Of a stretch of DNA of 64,000 bases, positions 24,399 to 33,247 are shown one piece after another (positions within the stretch are counted from its first letter, which is position 1; each line of letters starts with the position of its first letter). Position numbers and translations under genes: made by a program. Source of the DNA: Falsiroseomonas sp051860665 (GTDB lineage Bacteria > Pseudomonadota > Alphaproteobacteria > Acetobacterales > Acetobacteraceae); assembly GCF_051860665.1 (NCBI RefSeq), contig NZ_JBHYDM010000006.1, positions 182,010-246,009 of the forward strand, given 5' to 3'. Below the pieces are notes generated by a model. The model made no database searches. It was not told the origin of the DNA and worked only from the letters and a program-made list of their open reading frames with translations.

Positions 24399-25512
24399 AG
24401 CGCGCCCCCGCATGCTCATCAAGCCGCGGCGTACCGCGCGGCGGCAGGGGGCGCACCCCGTCGAAGCTGATCGGCGTGGCGACCACGGCAAAATCCTCGC
24501 CCGGCGGCGTGGCCAGCATCTGCATCGCCGCCGCCTGCGGCTCCGCCAGCATTTCCGCAATTGTGTTGATCGGCGCGCAGGGCACGCCGGCCTCCACCAG
24601 CACGCCGAGCCACTCCACGCGGCGCTTCGTGCGCATGATCTCGCGGATCATCGGCAGCAGCCTGTGCTGGTTCGCCAGCCGGTCGCGGTTGGTGACGAAG
24701 CGCGGATCGGCGGGCCATTCCGCACGGCCCAGCACGCGGGCAAACTTTCCGAACAGCCGATCATTGCCGCAGCAGACCAGCAGCGGGGAGTCGGACGCGT
24801 CGAAGGCCTCATAGGGCACGAAGCCCGGATGGCCCGAGGCATGCCGCACCGGCTGCTCGCCGAGATTCACGAAGGCGGAAACCTTCTGATTGGCCCAGGC
24901 GAAGGCGGTCTCGAAGAGCGAGGTGTTGATGACGCAGCCGCGCCCCGTCGCCTCCCGCTGCCGCAGGGCCGCCAGCGCGCCGATCACCGTCCACATGCCG
25001 GTGCCCTGGTCCACCACGCTCGCGCCCATCCGCACCGGCTTGCCGCCCGGCTCGCCGGTGATGGAGGAGAGGCCGGAAAAAGCCTGCAGCAGCGGCTCAT
25101 AGCCGCCATGGTCCTTCATCGGTCCGCGATGGCCGAAGGCGCCCATCTCGCAATAGATCAGGCGCGGATGCCGCGCCGTGGTTTCGGCCCCGCCGAGGCC
25201 CAGCGATTCCGGCACGCCGGGGCGCATATTGTGCAGCAGGATATCGGCCTGTTCGAGCAGCGCATGGAGCGCCGCCATGCCCTCGGCGGATTTCAGGTCC
25301 AGTGCCACGCTGCGCTTGCCGCGGTTGAACTCGTGAAAGACCAGCGCATCGCCGCGCCGGAAATCGCGGCCCATCTGCCGCGCATCGTCGCCGCCCTGCG
25401 GCTTCTCCACCTTGATCACATCGGCGCCGAGATCCGCCAGGATCGCGCCGGCATAGGGGCCCGCGAAAACCTGGCCGATCTCGACGACCTTCACGCCATC
25501 CAGTGGCTTCAC
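24373..25512 (-). CDS. Class III CoA-transferase (CaiB/BaiF family)
   Basis: A 379-aa family III CoA-transferase. It has the N-terminal EIGQVFAGPYAGAILADLGA block, CoA-site IKVEKPQGGD and the catalytic Asp168 in SVVDQGTGM, to which the acyl group attaches. It transfers CoA between carboxylic acids. The GTG start overlaps the HMG-CoA-lyase-like gene by 4 bases, and the pair resembles the 3-hydroxy-3-methylglutarate route (SUGCT-like transferase plus lyase). It ends the hmgA operon and converges on the lva-like operon. Confidence 0.87.
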   Translation of the reverse strand: MKPLDGVKVVEIGQVFAGPYAGAILADLGADVIKVEKPQGGDDARQMGRDFRRGDALVFHEFNRGKRSVALDLKSAEGMAALHALLEQADILLHNMRPGVPESLGLGGAETTARHPRLIYCEMGAFGHRGPMKDHGGYEPLLQAFSGLSSITGEPGGKPVRMGASVVDQGTGMWTVIGALAALRQREATGRGCVINTSLFETAFAWANQKVSAFVNLGEQPVRHASGHPGFVPYEAFDASDSPLLVCCGNDRLFGKFARVLGRAEWPADPRFVTNRDRLANQHRLLPMIREIMRTKRRVEWLGVLVEAGVPCAPINTIAEMLAEPQAAAMQMLATPPGEDFAVVATPISFDGVRPLPPRGTPRLDEHAGARFSPAPSAR

Positions 25513-26480
25513 GCCGCGAGGCCCTGCTTCGCCCGATACTTCGCCAGGCTCCCCGCATGCATGACGCGGCCGTTCAGCCGGCGGCCGATCAGGCGTTCGG
25601 CCATCAGCGCGCATTCCACCAGCGCCTCCAGGTCGATGCCGGTCTCGATGCCGAGTTCCTGGCACAGGAAGACCAGGTCCTCCGTGCACACATTCCCCGC
25701 CGCGCCGGCATCGCCATGCCCGGCGAAGGGGCAGCCGCCGAGGCCGGCCACGCTGCTGTCGAAGAGGTCCACGCCCATCTCCAGCGCCGCCAGCACATTG
25801 GCGGTGCCGAGGCCGCGCGTGTCGTGCAGATGCAGCCCGATCCGCACATCCGGCAGCGCATCCCGCACCATGCCGACCAGCCGCCGCGTCTGCTCCGGAT
25901 TGCCCCAGCCCATCGTGTCCGCGAGGAAGATCTGCGGCAGTTTCTCGCCACGCTCGGCGCAGATGTCCTGGGCATAGCGCGCGAGCGCCACCACGCGTTC
26001 CGGCGGGATATCGCCCTCATAATTGCAGCCGAAGGCGGCCATGATGATGGCGTAGTCCGGCTTCACGCCGGCCTCGGCATAGAGGTCGAGCCAGCCCTTC
26101 TGTCGTTCCGCCATCTCCACCGCCGAGCAGCGGTTGTTGCGCTGCGCGAAGGCGTCCGAGGCATAGAGCGAAATCTTGCCCTGCAGGTCCACATGCCCCG
26201 TGGCGCGGGCCCGTGCAAAACCCTGCTCGTTCAGCCAGAGGCCGGTGTAGTGCACGCCCGGCTTCCTGCGGATGGCGGCGAAGAATTCCGCGCTGTCCGC
26301 CATCTGCGGCACGTGCTTGGGGCTGACGAAGCTCGCCACCTGGATGTGGTGCAGCCCCGTCTCCGCCAGCGCCTCCACCAGCTTCACGCGCTCCGCCAGG
26401 GGAAAGATCGTCTTCTCGATCTGGAAGCCTTCGCGCGGACCTTCCTCGCGAAACTCGACCTTCTTCGGTCGGTCGGACAT
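25509..26480 (-). CDS. Hydroxymethylglutaryl-CoA lyase-like enzyme
   Basis: HMGL-like TIM-barrel lyase, 323 aa. Metal and substrate blocks are seen: GPREGFQIEK (Arg16; Glu17 where human HMGCL has the metal-ligand Asp42), LHLHDTRGLGTAN with the His pair, and the catalytic Cys loop GLGGCPFA. A true lyase cleaves HMG-CoA to acetyl-CoA and acetoacetate. The Asp to Glu change leaves a related acyl-CoA lyase possible. The gene lies between fumarylacetoacetase (11-base gap) and the CoA-transferase (4-base overlap), all minus strand. Confidence 0.8.
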   Translation of the reverse strand: MSDRPKKVEFREEGPREGFQIEKTIFPLAERVKLVEALAETGLHHIQVASFVSPKHVPQMADSAEFFAAIRRKPGVHYTGLWLNEQGFARARATGHVDLQGKISLYASDAFAQRNNRCSAVEMAERQKGWLDLYAEAGVKPDYAIIMAAFGCNYEGDIPPERVVALARYAQDICAERGEKLPQIFLADTMGWGNPEQTRRLVGMVRDALPDVRIGLHLHDTRGLGTANVLAALEMGVDLFDSSVAGLGGCPFAGHGDAGAAGNVCTEDLVFLCQELGIETGIDLEALVECALMAERLIGRRLNGRVMHAGSLAKYRAKQGLAA

Positions 26481-26491
26481 GATTCTCTCCC

Positions 26492-27757
26492 TCAGGCCGC
26501 GGCCATGATGGTGCCGCTGCAATCGCCGAAGCCGATGCTGGCAAAGCCGTCGCGGCGGGCACGGGCGCGCAGCGTGATGCTGTCGCCGTCTTCCAGGAAA
26601 CGCCGCGTCGCGCCGGATGGCAAGGTGATGGGCTGGCGCCCGCCCGCGGTGATTTCGAGCAGCGATCCATAGCCCGTGGCGGTCGAAATCGTGCCCGTGC
26701 CGAAGAGGTCGCCCGGTTGCAGGTTGCAGCCGCCGCAGCTGTGGTGCGCCACCATCTGCGCCGGCGTCCAGTACAGGCCACGCGCATCGCTGGTGGAAAG
26801 GCGATGCGGCGCCTCGCCCGGCACGGTGAGCCAGACTTCCAGCTCCAATGCCAGCGCGCCCGCCGCCTGATCCGCCTCGTCCCAGAGATAGTCCATCGGC
26901 TTCGGATCGCCTGCCGCTCGCGGCGGCTGCGCGACCCGGAAGGGCGCCAGCGCCTCCGGCGTCACCACCCATGGGCTGATGGTCGAGCCGAAATTCTTGG
27001 CCAGGAAGGGGCCGAGCGGCTGGTATTCCCAGCCCTGGATATCGCGCGCGGACCAGTCGTTCAGCAGACAGAAGCCTGCGATATGTCCCGCCGCCTGCGC
27101 GATCGGAATCGGCTCCCCCAGCGCATTGCCCGGCCCGATCCAGATGCCGAGCTCCAGCTCGTAATCCAGGTTGCGGCTCGGCCCGAAGCTGGGCGTGGTC
27201 TCGGCCGCGGGCTTGCGCTGCCCCTTCGGCCGACGCAGCGCGGTGCCGGACGGCACGATGGAGCTGGCGCGGCCGTGATAGGCGATGGGGACGTGCTTGT
27301 AGTTCGGCATCAGCGGCTGGTCCGGCCGGAACAGCGCGCCGACATTGGTGGCGTGCTGGATGCCGGCGTAGAAATCCGTGTAGTCGCCGACGCGCGCGGG
27401 CAGGTGCAGCGTGCAGTCCTTGGCCTCGTGCAGTTCCAGCGGCGCATCGCTGCCCTCCGCAAGCAGTTCGAAGAGCTGCGCGCGCAAGGCCTGGCGCGGC
27501 GCGGCGCCCATGGCGAAGAAGCCGTTCAGCGTGCCATCCGCCATCGCGGCGACCGCATCGGCGGCGACGCCCTTCAGCGGCGCGCTGGCGAGCTCCAAAA
27601 TGCTGTCGCCGATGGCCACCCCAGCGCGCTTCCCCGCACCGGGCGGGGAAAACACACCCAGTGGCAAATTCTGGATCGGAAAATCCGCATGGCCATTGGC
27701 CGAGGCGACGCGGCTGCGCCGTGCCGCATCATGGGTCGCATCCAGCATCAAGGTCAC
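26492..27757 (-). CDS. fahA: Fumarylacetoacetase
   Basis: Last enzyme of homogentisate breakdown, hydrolysing fumarylacetoacetate to fumarate and acetoacetate. At 421 aa it is close to the usual length, with an SH3-like N-terminal domain and the catalytic domain. Metal-site residues appear in YTDFYAGIQHATNVG (Asp and His) and LDYELELGIWIG (two Glu), then NDWSARDIQGWEYQPLGPF. Its start overlaps the hmgA stop by 4 bases, confirming pathway assignment. No maleylacetoacetate isomerase gene is in the window. Confidence 0.95.
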   Translation of the reverse strand: MTLMLDATHDAARRSRVASANGHADFPIQNLPLGVFSPPGAGKRAGVAIGDSILELASAPLKGVAADAVAAMADGTLNGFFAMGAAPRQALRAQLFELLAEGSDAPLELHEAKDCTLHLPARVGDYTDFYAGIQHATNVGALFRPDQPLMPNYKHVPIAYHGRASSIVPSGTALRRPKGQRKPAAETTPSFGPSRNLDYELELGIWIGPGNALGEPIPIAQAAGHIAGFCLLNDWSARDIQGWEYQPLGPFLAKNFGSTISPWVVTPEALAPFRVAQPPRAAGDPKPMDYLWDEADQAAGALALELEVWLTVPGEAPHRLSTSDARGLYWTPAQMVAHHSCGGCNLQPGDLFGTGTISTATGYGSLLEITAGGRQPITLPSGATRRFLEDGDSITLRARARRDGFASIGFGDCSGTIMAAA

Positions 27758-29094
27758 CGCCGCGTCGGATCGAATTTCTTCACCAGGCCCGCCCAGCAGG
27801 CCTCGTAGTCAGGTTGCCGCTGCGCCACGCCGGCGGCATAGGCCGTCACCCGCTGCGGCAGCCGCGTCTCCAGCATGAAGGCCATGGTATTGGCCAGCTT
27901 GTGCGGCGCGAGTTCCACCGTGCTCGCCTTCTCGAAGGCCTCCGCATCCGGCCCATGCGGCAGCATGCAGTTGTGCAGGCTGAATCCGCCCGGCACGAAA
28001 CCCTGCGGCTTCGCGTCATACTGGCCGAGGATCAGGCCCATGAACTCGCTCATCAGGTTCATGTGGTACCAGGGCGGCCGGAAGGTGTTTTCCGCCACCA
28101 TCCAGCGCTCCGGGAACAGCACGAAGTCGATATTCGCGGTGCCCGGCGTCTCCGATGGCGCCGTCATCACCGTGAAGATCGAGGGATCCGCGTGGTCGAA
28201 GAGCAGCGGCCCCACCGGGGAGAATCGGGAGAGATCGTATTTGTAGGGCGCGTAGTTGCCGTGCCAGGCCACCACATCCAGCGGCGAATGCGCGATCTCC
28301 GCCTGCCACAGCTGCCCGCCCCATTTCACCACGACGAGCTGGGGTCGCTCCACATCCTCATAGGCCGCGACGGGTGACAAGAAGTCGCGCTGATTGGCCA
28401 GGCAATTGGCGCCGATCGGGCCGCGCTCCGGCAGGGTGAAGGCGCCGCCATAATTCTCGCAGACATAGGCCCGCGCCGGTTCCTCGTTGAACAGCTCCAC
28501 GCGGAACTTGACGCCCCGCGGCATCACCGCGACCTCGCCCGGCGCCACGTCGACCACGCCGAATTCGGTGCGAAAGCGCAGCCGTCCCTGCTGCGGAATC
28601 ACCAGCATCTCGGCGTCCGAATTCCAGAAGGTCTCGTCCACCATGCTGCGCGTGACCAATGCGATGCTGGCCGCCATCCCGGTCTGGGATGCCGCATCGC
28701 CGCAGGTGGTGATGGTCCGCATGCCTGTGAGGAATGTCTCGCCGCTGGCCGGAATCGGCAGCGGGTCCCAGCGCAGCGGCTGGATCGGCAGGCCGGTCTC
28801 CTCGGCACAGGGTGCACTGCGCCACAGGCCGGCATCGCGCGGCGCGAAGCGGCCGATATGCGCCACGGTCGGTCGGATGCGATACAGCCAGGACCGCGCA
28901 TTGCTCGCCCTGGGCGCCGTGAAGGGGCTGCCCGAAAGCTGCTCGGCATAGAGCCCATAGGCGCAGCGCTGTGGCGAATTGCGGCCGACGGGCAGGGCGC
29001 CGGGCAGCGCCTCCGTCTCGAAGCCATTGCCGAAGCCGGACATGTAGCCGGCATTGGCCGTGCTGATGATGGTCTGTTGCGGCGTGATATCCAT
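27754..29094 (-). CDS. hmgA: Homogentisate 1,2-dioxygenase
   Basis: Fe(II) ring-cleaving dioxygenase that opens homogentisate to maleylacetoacetate in tyrosine and phenylalanine catabolism. At 446 aa it is full length. The N-terminal YMSGFGNGFETEALPGALP is family-typical, and iron ligands sit in FRPPWYHMNLMSEFMGL (His and Glu) and SLHNCMLPHGPDAEAF (His). It is the first gene of the four-gene minus-strand operon. A divergent 116-base gap separates it from the thiolase-like gene and holds a spaced inverted repeat CCAGCAT/ATGCTGG (29117-29123, 29146-29152), possibly an operator. Confidence 0.96.
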   Translation of the reverse strand: MDITPQQTIISTANAGYMSGFGNGFETEALPGALPVGRNSPQRCAYGLYAEQLSGSPFTAPRASNARSWLYRIRPTVAHIGRFAPRDAGLWRSAPCAEETGLPIQPLRWDPLPIPASGETFLTGMRTITTCGDAASQTGMAASIALVTRSMVDETFWNSDAEMLVIPQQGRLRFRTEFGVVDVAPGEVAVMPRGVKFRVELFNEEPARAYVCENYGGAFTLPERGPIGANCLANQRDFLSPVAAYEDVERPQLVVVKWGGQLWQAEIAHSPLDVVAWHGNYAPYKYDLSRFSPVGPLLFDHADPSIFTVMTAPSETPGTANIDFVLFPERWMVAENTFRPPWYHMNLMSEFMGLILGQYDAKPQGFVPGGFSLHNCMLPHGPDAEAFEKASTVELAPHKLANTMAFMLETRLPQRVTAYAAGVAQRQPDYEACWAGLVKKFDPTRR

Positions 29095-29210
29095 CTCTCG
29101 CCTCCCCTCGATCTGGCCAGCATAGCGCATCCTTGGCCGGCGGCGATGCTGGACGCGCGGCGCCGGCGGCGGCAGGTTTGGCCCTGAACAACGCCAGGAA
29201 CACCCCCCGG

Positions 29211-30383
29211 ATGAGCCTTCGCGGCCGCGCCTGCATCGTCGGCGCCTTCGAACACCCCACCCGCAAGGCACCGGACAAATCCGTGGCCCAGCTGCATGCG
29301 GAGGTCGCCTTCGGCGCGCTGGAGGATGCCGGGCTGACCAAGGCGGATGTCGACGGCTATTTCTGCGCCGGCGACGCCCCCGGCATGGGCCCGTTGGCCA
29401 TGGCCGACTATCTCGGCCTCGACCGGCTGAGCCATGTCGATTCCACCGATATCGGCGGCAGCTCCTACCTCGCCCATGTCGCCCATGCGGCGGCCGCCAT
29501 CGCGCTCGGCCGCTGCAATATCGCGCTGATCACGCTCGCCGGCCGTCCGCGCAGCGAGGGGCAGGCCACCGGCACCGGGGCGCGGGCCCAGAACGCCACC
29601 GTGCCGGACGATCCCTTCGAGATCCCGATGGGCCGCACCGTCGCCGGCAGCTATGCGCTCTGCGCCATGCGGCACATGCACGAATACGGCACCACCAGCG
29701 AGGACTTGGCCTGGATCAAGGTCGCCGCCAGCCAGCACGCCCAGCACAATCCCCATGCGATGCTGAAGAAGCCGGTGACGGTGGAGGAGGTGGTGAATTC
29801 GCCCATGGTGGCGGACCCGCTGCATCGCCTGGACTGCTGCGTTATTTCGGACGGTGGCGGCGCCCTGATCGTCGCCCGTCCCGAAATCGCCCGCAGCCTG
29901 AAGCGCCCCATCGTCACGGTGCGCGGCACCGGGGAATCGATAAAGGGCCAGTTCGGCGGCTACCCCGACCTGACCTTCTCCGGCGCCCGCTTCTCCGGCG
30001 CCCGCGCCTTCGCGGAAGCCGGCGTGACGCCCGCCGACATCCGCTACGCCAGCATCTATGACAGCTTCACCATCACCGTGCTGATCCAGCTGGAAGACCT
30101 CGGCTTCTGCGCGAAGGGCGACGGAGGAAAATTCGTGCGCGACGGCAACCTGATCTCCGGCGTTGGCAGGCTGCCCTTCAACACGGATGGCGGCGGGCTC
30201 TGCAACAATCATCCCGCCAATCGCGGCGGCATGACCAAGGTGATCGAGGCGGTGCGGCAGCTGCGCGGCGAGGCCCATCCGGCCGTGCAGGTGCCCGATT
30301 GCGGCCTGGCGCTGGCGCATGGCACGGGCGGGCTGCTCGGCCATCGGCACGGCAGCGCCACGCTCATCATGGAAAGGGAGTGA
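29211..30383 (+). CDS. Thiolase-like (SCP-x/Ltp2-type) protein lacking the usual Cys nucleophiles
   Basis: Thiolase-superfamily protein of 390 aa (start ATG at 29211, MSLRGRACIVG). The fold blocks are present (CVISDGGGALIV, CNNHPANRGG with the family His, terminal HGTGGLLGHRHGSATLI). At the position of the acylated Cys it reads DIGGSSYLAHVAHAA (Ser84/85), and the C-terminal Cys motif is GTGG. It is followed after 5 bases by a DUF35 gene. Thiolase-like/DUF35 pairs without the Cys include steroid side-chain aldolases, so a retro-aldol or acyl-CoA-binding role is more likely than true thiolysis. Confidence 0.8.
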   Translation: MSLRGRACIVGAFEHPTRKAPDKSVAQLHAEVAFGALEDAGLTKADVDGYFCAGDAPGMGPLAMADYLGLDRLSHVDSTDIGGSSYLAHVAHAAAAIALGRCNIALITLAGRPRSEGQATGTGARAQNATVPDDPFEIPMGRTVAGSYALCAMRHMHEYGTTSEDLAWIKVAASQHAQHNPHAMLKKPVTVEEVVNSPMVADPLHRLDCCVISDGGGALIVARPEIARSLKRPIVTVRGTGESIKGQFGGYPDLTFSGARFSGARAFAEAGVTPADIRYASIYDSFTITVLIQLEDLGFCAKGDGGKFVRDGNLISGVGRLPFNTDGGGLCNNHPANRGGMTKVIEAVRQLRGEAHPAVQVPDCGLALAHGTGGLLGHRHGSATLIMERE

Positions 30384-30388
30384 GCGCC

Positions 30389-30787
30389 ATGTCCGAACGC
30401 ATCATCGCCGCGCCGGTGATCGACGCCTCGACCAAGCCCTTCTGGGATGCGGCGGGGGAGGGAAGGCTGATGCTCGGCCTGTGCCGCGACACGCAAAAGC
30501 ACTTCTTCTACCCGCGCGGCGCCTCTCCCTTCACCCTCTCGCCGAATGTGGAGCTCGTCCCGGCGAGCGGCCTCGGCACCATCTACAGCTACACGGTGAT
30601 GCGGGTCGCGGAGCCCTATGCCTGCGCCTATGTCGAGCTGGACGAGGGGCCGCGCCTCTTCACCAATATCGTCGATTGCGCCTTCGAGGAGATCCGCATC
30701 GGCATGAGGGTGCGCGTGGTCTTCAAGCCGACGCAGGATGCCGAAGGCGGGCCCGGCGCGCCCATGCCGATGTTCGCGCCGGCCTGA
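30389..30787 (+). CDS. DUF35 OB-fold acyl-CoA-binding partner protein, zinc ligands lost
   Basis: A 132-aa protein with an N-terminal hook helix (KPFWDAAGEGRLMLGLCRD) and a C-terminal OB fold (GLGTIYSYTVMRVAEPYA...GMRVRVVF). The rubredoxin-like zinc ribbon between them normally has four Cys; here only one remains (LCRDTQKHFFYPRGASPF). Such proteins partner with thiolase-like subunits, and this gene follows one directly. It likely forms the CoA-ester-binding subunit of a heteromer. Confidence 0.85.
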   Translation: MSERIIAAPVIDASTKPFWDAAGEGRLMLGLCRDTQKHFFYPRGASPFTLSPNVELVPASGLGTIYSYTVMRVAEPYACAYVELDEGPRLFTNIVDCAFEEIRIGMRVRVVFKPTQDAEGGPGAPMPMFAPA

Positions 30788-30792
30788 CGGTC

Positions 30793-30815
30793 CCGGGGGG
30801 GCGCAGACCCCCCGG
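30793..30815. terminator. Bidirectional GC hairpin between convergent genes
   Basis: CCGGGGGG and CCCCCCGG pair as an 8-bp stem around a short G-led loop, midway between the DUF35 stop and the convergent small secreted-protein gene. There is no T-tract. Confidence 0.45.
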
Positions 30816-30820
30816 CTGCC

Positions 30821-31126
30821 TCAGCGGCAGACGCGCTGGTTCACCCAGCGGGTGCGGATATAGCCGTAGCGGTCGCGGTAGCGGATGCGCCGCCGTTCCA
30901 CCCAGCAGCGCTGCCGCCCCCGGCCGCGACGATACCCGGGCGGCGGCCCCCATTGCGCCTCGGTCAGCAGCTCCTCGACCTCGGCCTCGGTGAGGATGGC
31001 CGGCTCGGCCTGCGGGGACGGTGCCTCCGGCGGCGAGGTGCGGCTGGCGGCGCTGGCGGCACCGGCACCGAGCGCGCTGCCAAGCGCACCGGCCAGGCTG
31101 GCGAAAAGAAAACGTCGGCGGTCCAT
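30821..31126 (-). CDS. Small secreted basic protein, unknown function
   Basis: A 101-aa protein. A signal with twin Arg (MDRRRFLFASLAGALGSALG) ends near AASA. A Pro/Glu-rich middle is followed by an Arg-rich C-terminus (GYRRGRGRQRCWVERRRIRY, then WVNQRVCR). The two Cys could form a disulphide in the periplasm. It resembles small alphaproteobacterial exported proteins with YxxRRR/RYRDRYG repeats that carry no assigned function. It is monocistronic on the minus strand. Confidence 0.65.
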   Translation of the reverse strand: MDRRRFLFASLAGALGSALGAGAASAASRTSPPEAPSPQAEPAILTEAEVEELLTEAQWGPPPGYRRGRGRQRCWVERRRIRYRDRYGYIRTRWVNQRVCR

Positions 31127-31229
31127 GACGGATCACTCCCTGCGGTCAGGATGCCCAGTCAAGGCCGGGATCATGTCCGCAAACGGCGCCAAACCATGGC
31201 GAGTTTCGGGAGGTCTGCGACGAAAGGTC

Positions 31230-32162
31230 TCAGTTGAACAGCGAACTGACCGAGGATTCCTCGCTGATCCGCTTCATTGCCTCGGCCAGCAGCTGGGCGA
31301 TGGTCAATTGCTTGATATTGCGCGAAACCCGCACCGCTTCCGTGGCCAGGATGCTGTCCGTGACCACCATATGCTCGATCTGCGCGGCGCCGACGCGTGC
31401 CACCGCGCCGCCCGAGAAGACACCATGCGTCACATAGACGCTGGCCGACTTGGCGCCGTTCTTCAGCAGCGCCTCCGCCGCATTCACCAGCGTGCCGCCC
31501 GAATCGACGATATCGTCCACCAGGATGCAGTCGCGGCCCTCCACCTCGCCGATCACGTTCATCACCTCGGAAACGCCGGCCCGCGGGCGGCGCTTGTCGA
31601 TGATGGCCAGGTCGGTGTGGATGCGCGCCGCGATCGCCCGCGCGCGCACCACGCCGCCGACATCCGGCGAGACGACCATCAGGTCGCGGCCGGCGAAACG
31701 CTCCTGGATGTCGCGGGCGAAAAGCGGGGCGGCGAAGAGGTTGTCCACGGGGATATCGAAGAAGCCCTGGATCTGCGCGGCGTGCAGATCCATGGTCAGC
31801 ACGCGGTTGGCGCCCGCCGCGGTGATCAGGTTCGCCACCAGCTTGGCGGAGATCGGCGTGCGGGGGCCCGATTTCCGGTCCTGCCGCGCATAGCCGAAAT
31901 AGGGAATGACCGCCGTGATGCGCCGCGCGCTGCCGCGCTTCAGCGCGTCCAGCATGATCAGCAGTTCCATCAGGTTGTCGTTCGCGGGGTAGCTCGTGGA
32001 CTGCACCACGAAGACATCCTCGCCGCGGACATTCTCATGGATCTCGCAGAAGATCTCCATGTCGGCGAAGCGCCGCACGGACGCCTGGGTCAGCGGGATG
32101 CCCAGCGCCGATGCCACCGCCTCGGCAAGCGGGCGGTTGCTGTTGCAGGCGATGATCTTCAT
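31230..32162 (-). CDS. prs: Ribose-phosphate pyrophosphokinase
   Basis: Makes phosphoribosyl pyrophosphate from ribose 5-phosphate and ATP for nucleotide, histidine and tryptophan synthesis. At 310 aa it is class I length. It shows the N-terminal CNSNRPLAEAVASALG, the ATP-site flexible loop PYFGYARQDRK, KRRPR, and the PRPP loop CILVDDIVDSGGTL. The 149-base upstream gap contains an 11-base palindrome AACGTGACGTT (32247-32257), possibly regulatory. Confidence 0.97.
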   Translation of the reverse strand: MKIIACNSNRPLAEAVASALGIPLTQASVRRFADMEIFCEIHENVRGEDVFVVQSTSYPANDNLMELLIMLDALKRGSARRITAVIPYFGYARQDRKSGPRTPISAKLVANLITAAGANRVLTMDLHAAQIQGFFDIPVDNLFAAPLFARDIQERFAGRDLMVVSPDVGGVVRARAIAARIHTDLAIIDKRRPRAGVSEVMNVIGEVEGRDCILVDDIVDSGGTLVNAAEALLKNGAKSASVYVTHGVFSGGAVARVGAAQIEHMVVTDSILATEAVRVSRNIKQLTIAQLLAEAMKRISEESSVSSLFN

Positions 32163-32311
32163 GGCGAGCGCGAACCCCGGGGGAAGGAGTACGAAAAAAA
32201 GGCGGCGCCGTGGAAGACTCCCGCGGCCGGTGCGGCGCTTGGTAGCAACGTGACGTTATGGTGTCCATCGCGGGCGGATGACGGCCACGCATGGCCGCCC
32301 CGCCCGGCCGA

Positions 32312-33247
32312 TCAGGGCGCCGGCGCCGCGGCGGGGCTTGCCCCGGGCGTGGCCGCAGTCGGCCCGGGCGTAGCCGCGGTCGGAAAGCCGCCGGCATTGA
32401 AGACCACGTCCCGGATGCCGCCGGAGGCTTCCTCCGCCACCACATAGGCGACATCGCCCCAGAGCCCGCCAAGCGTGCCCGTCGGCACCTCGTTCAGCTG
32501 AAGCACGCGGCCCAGATCCTCGCCATCGCGGCGGGAGACGACCCAGACGATCTCGACGCGCTGCTGGCCGCGGCCGGAGGGGGCCATGGTGACCTCCCCC
32601 TGCACCGCGAATTGCGCGCCCTCCGCCTCCTCCTGCACCCGGAAACCCAGGCCGGCCAGGCTGTCCCGCATGCGGGCGGTCAGGCTCCGATTTCCGTCGC
32701 CCGGGGCACCGCGCACCGGCAGCAGCCGCAGCACGGGCGGCCCGCTGCCGGAGGCGCGTTCATCCCCGGTGCGGCGCTGCGCATCGATCCGGCCCACCAG
32801 CGTGGCGAGCTGGGGCGCGACCTCGCCGGAGATGCGGGCGTGCAGGGCTTCGCCACCCTCGGCCCAGTCCCGCGCCGGCACCGGCTGGCCCACCAGCATG
32901 CCCAGCGCCCGGCCATCGGCATCCCGCAGCGCGTAGCGCGGCACCACCTGGCCGCCCTCCCGCTCCGCCGCCAGCACCAGCTGCCAGTCCAGCGGCAGGG
33001 CTGGGCCGGCCACGGCCGGCACCTCATTCGCCACCAGCGCCTCCGCCAGGGCGCGGGAGAGGCTGGCCGAATCGGCATCCGTCAGCAGCAGCTGTGTGGA
33101 ATTCGGCACCGCCACGCGATAGCCCGGCGGCATGCGCAGACGGCGCGCCACGGCGCCCGGACGGCCCCGGAAGGGCTGCGGCAGCCCGGTGCAGGCGGCG
33201 AGCGCGAGCGGCGCCAGCAGCAGCAGCCGGCGGCTAGGCGAAGACAC
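32312..33247 (-). CDS. Putative lipoprotein, unknown function
   Basis: A 311-aa protein with a lipoprotein signal and lipobox (LLLLAPLALAACTG, Cys about residue 19), so membrane-anchored in the periplasm. The body contains repeated alpha/beta segments and an Arg/Glu-rich middle (RIDAQRRTGDERASG) but no motif I recognise. The C-terminus has a short TAATPG repeat. It is the last gene of the hldD-lgt-midA-pgeF unit, so an envelope role is reasonable but unproven. Confidence 0.7.
   Translation of the reverse strand: MSSPSRRLLLLAPLALAACTGLPQPFRGRPGAVARRLRMPPGYRVAVPNSTQLLLTDADSASLSRALAEALVANEVPAVAGPALPLDWQLVLAAEREGGQVVPRYALRDADGRALGMLVGQPVPARDWAEGGEALHARISGEVAPQLATLVGRIDAQRRTGDERASGSGPPVLRLLPVRGAPGDGNRSLTARMRDSLAGLGFRVQEEAEGAQFAVQGEVTMAPSGRGQQRVEIVWVVSRRDGEDLGRVLQLNEVPTGTLGGLWGDVAYVVAEEASGGIRDVVFNAGGFPTAATPGPTAATPGASPAAAPAP
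32342..32383. repeat. Two tandem copies of a 21-bp unit in the lipoprotein 3' end
   Basis: Two adjacent 21-base copies start CCCGGGCGTGGCC and CCCGGGCGTAGCC and differ at two positions. They encode the TAATPGP/TAATPGA repeat at the lipoprotein C-terminus. The length is in frame, so copy-number change would not break the protein. Confidence 0.7.
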
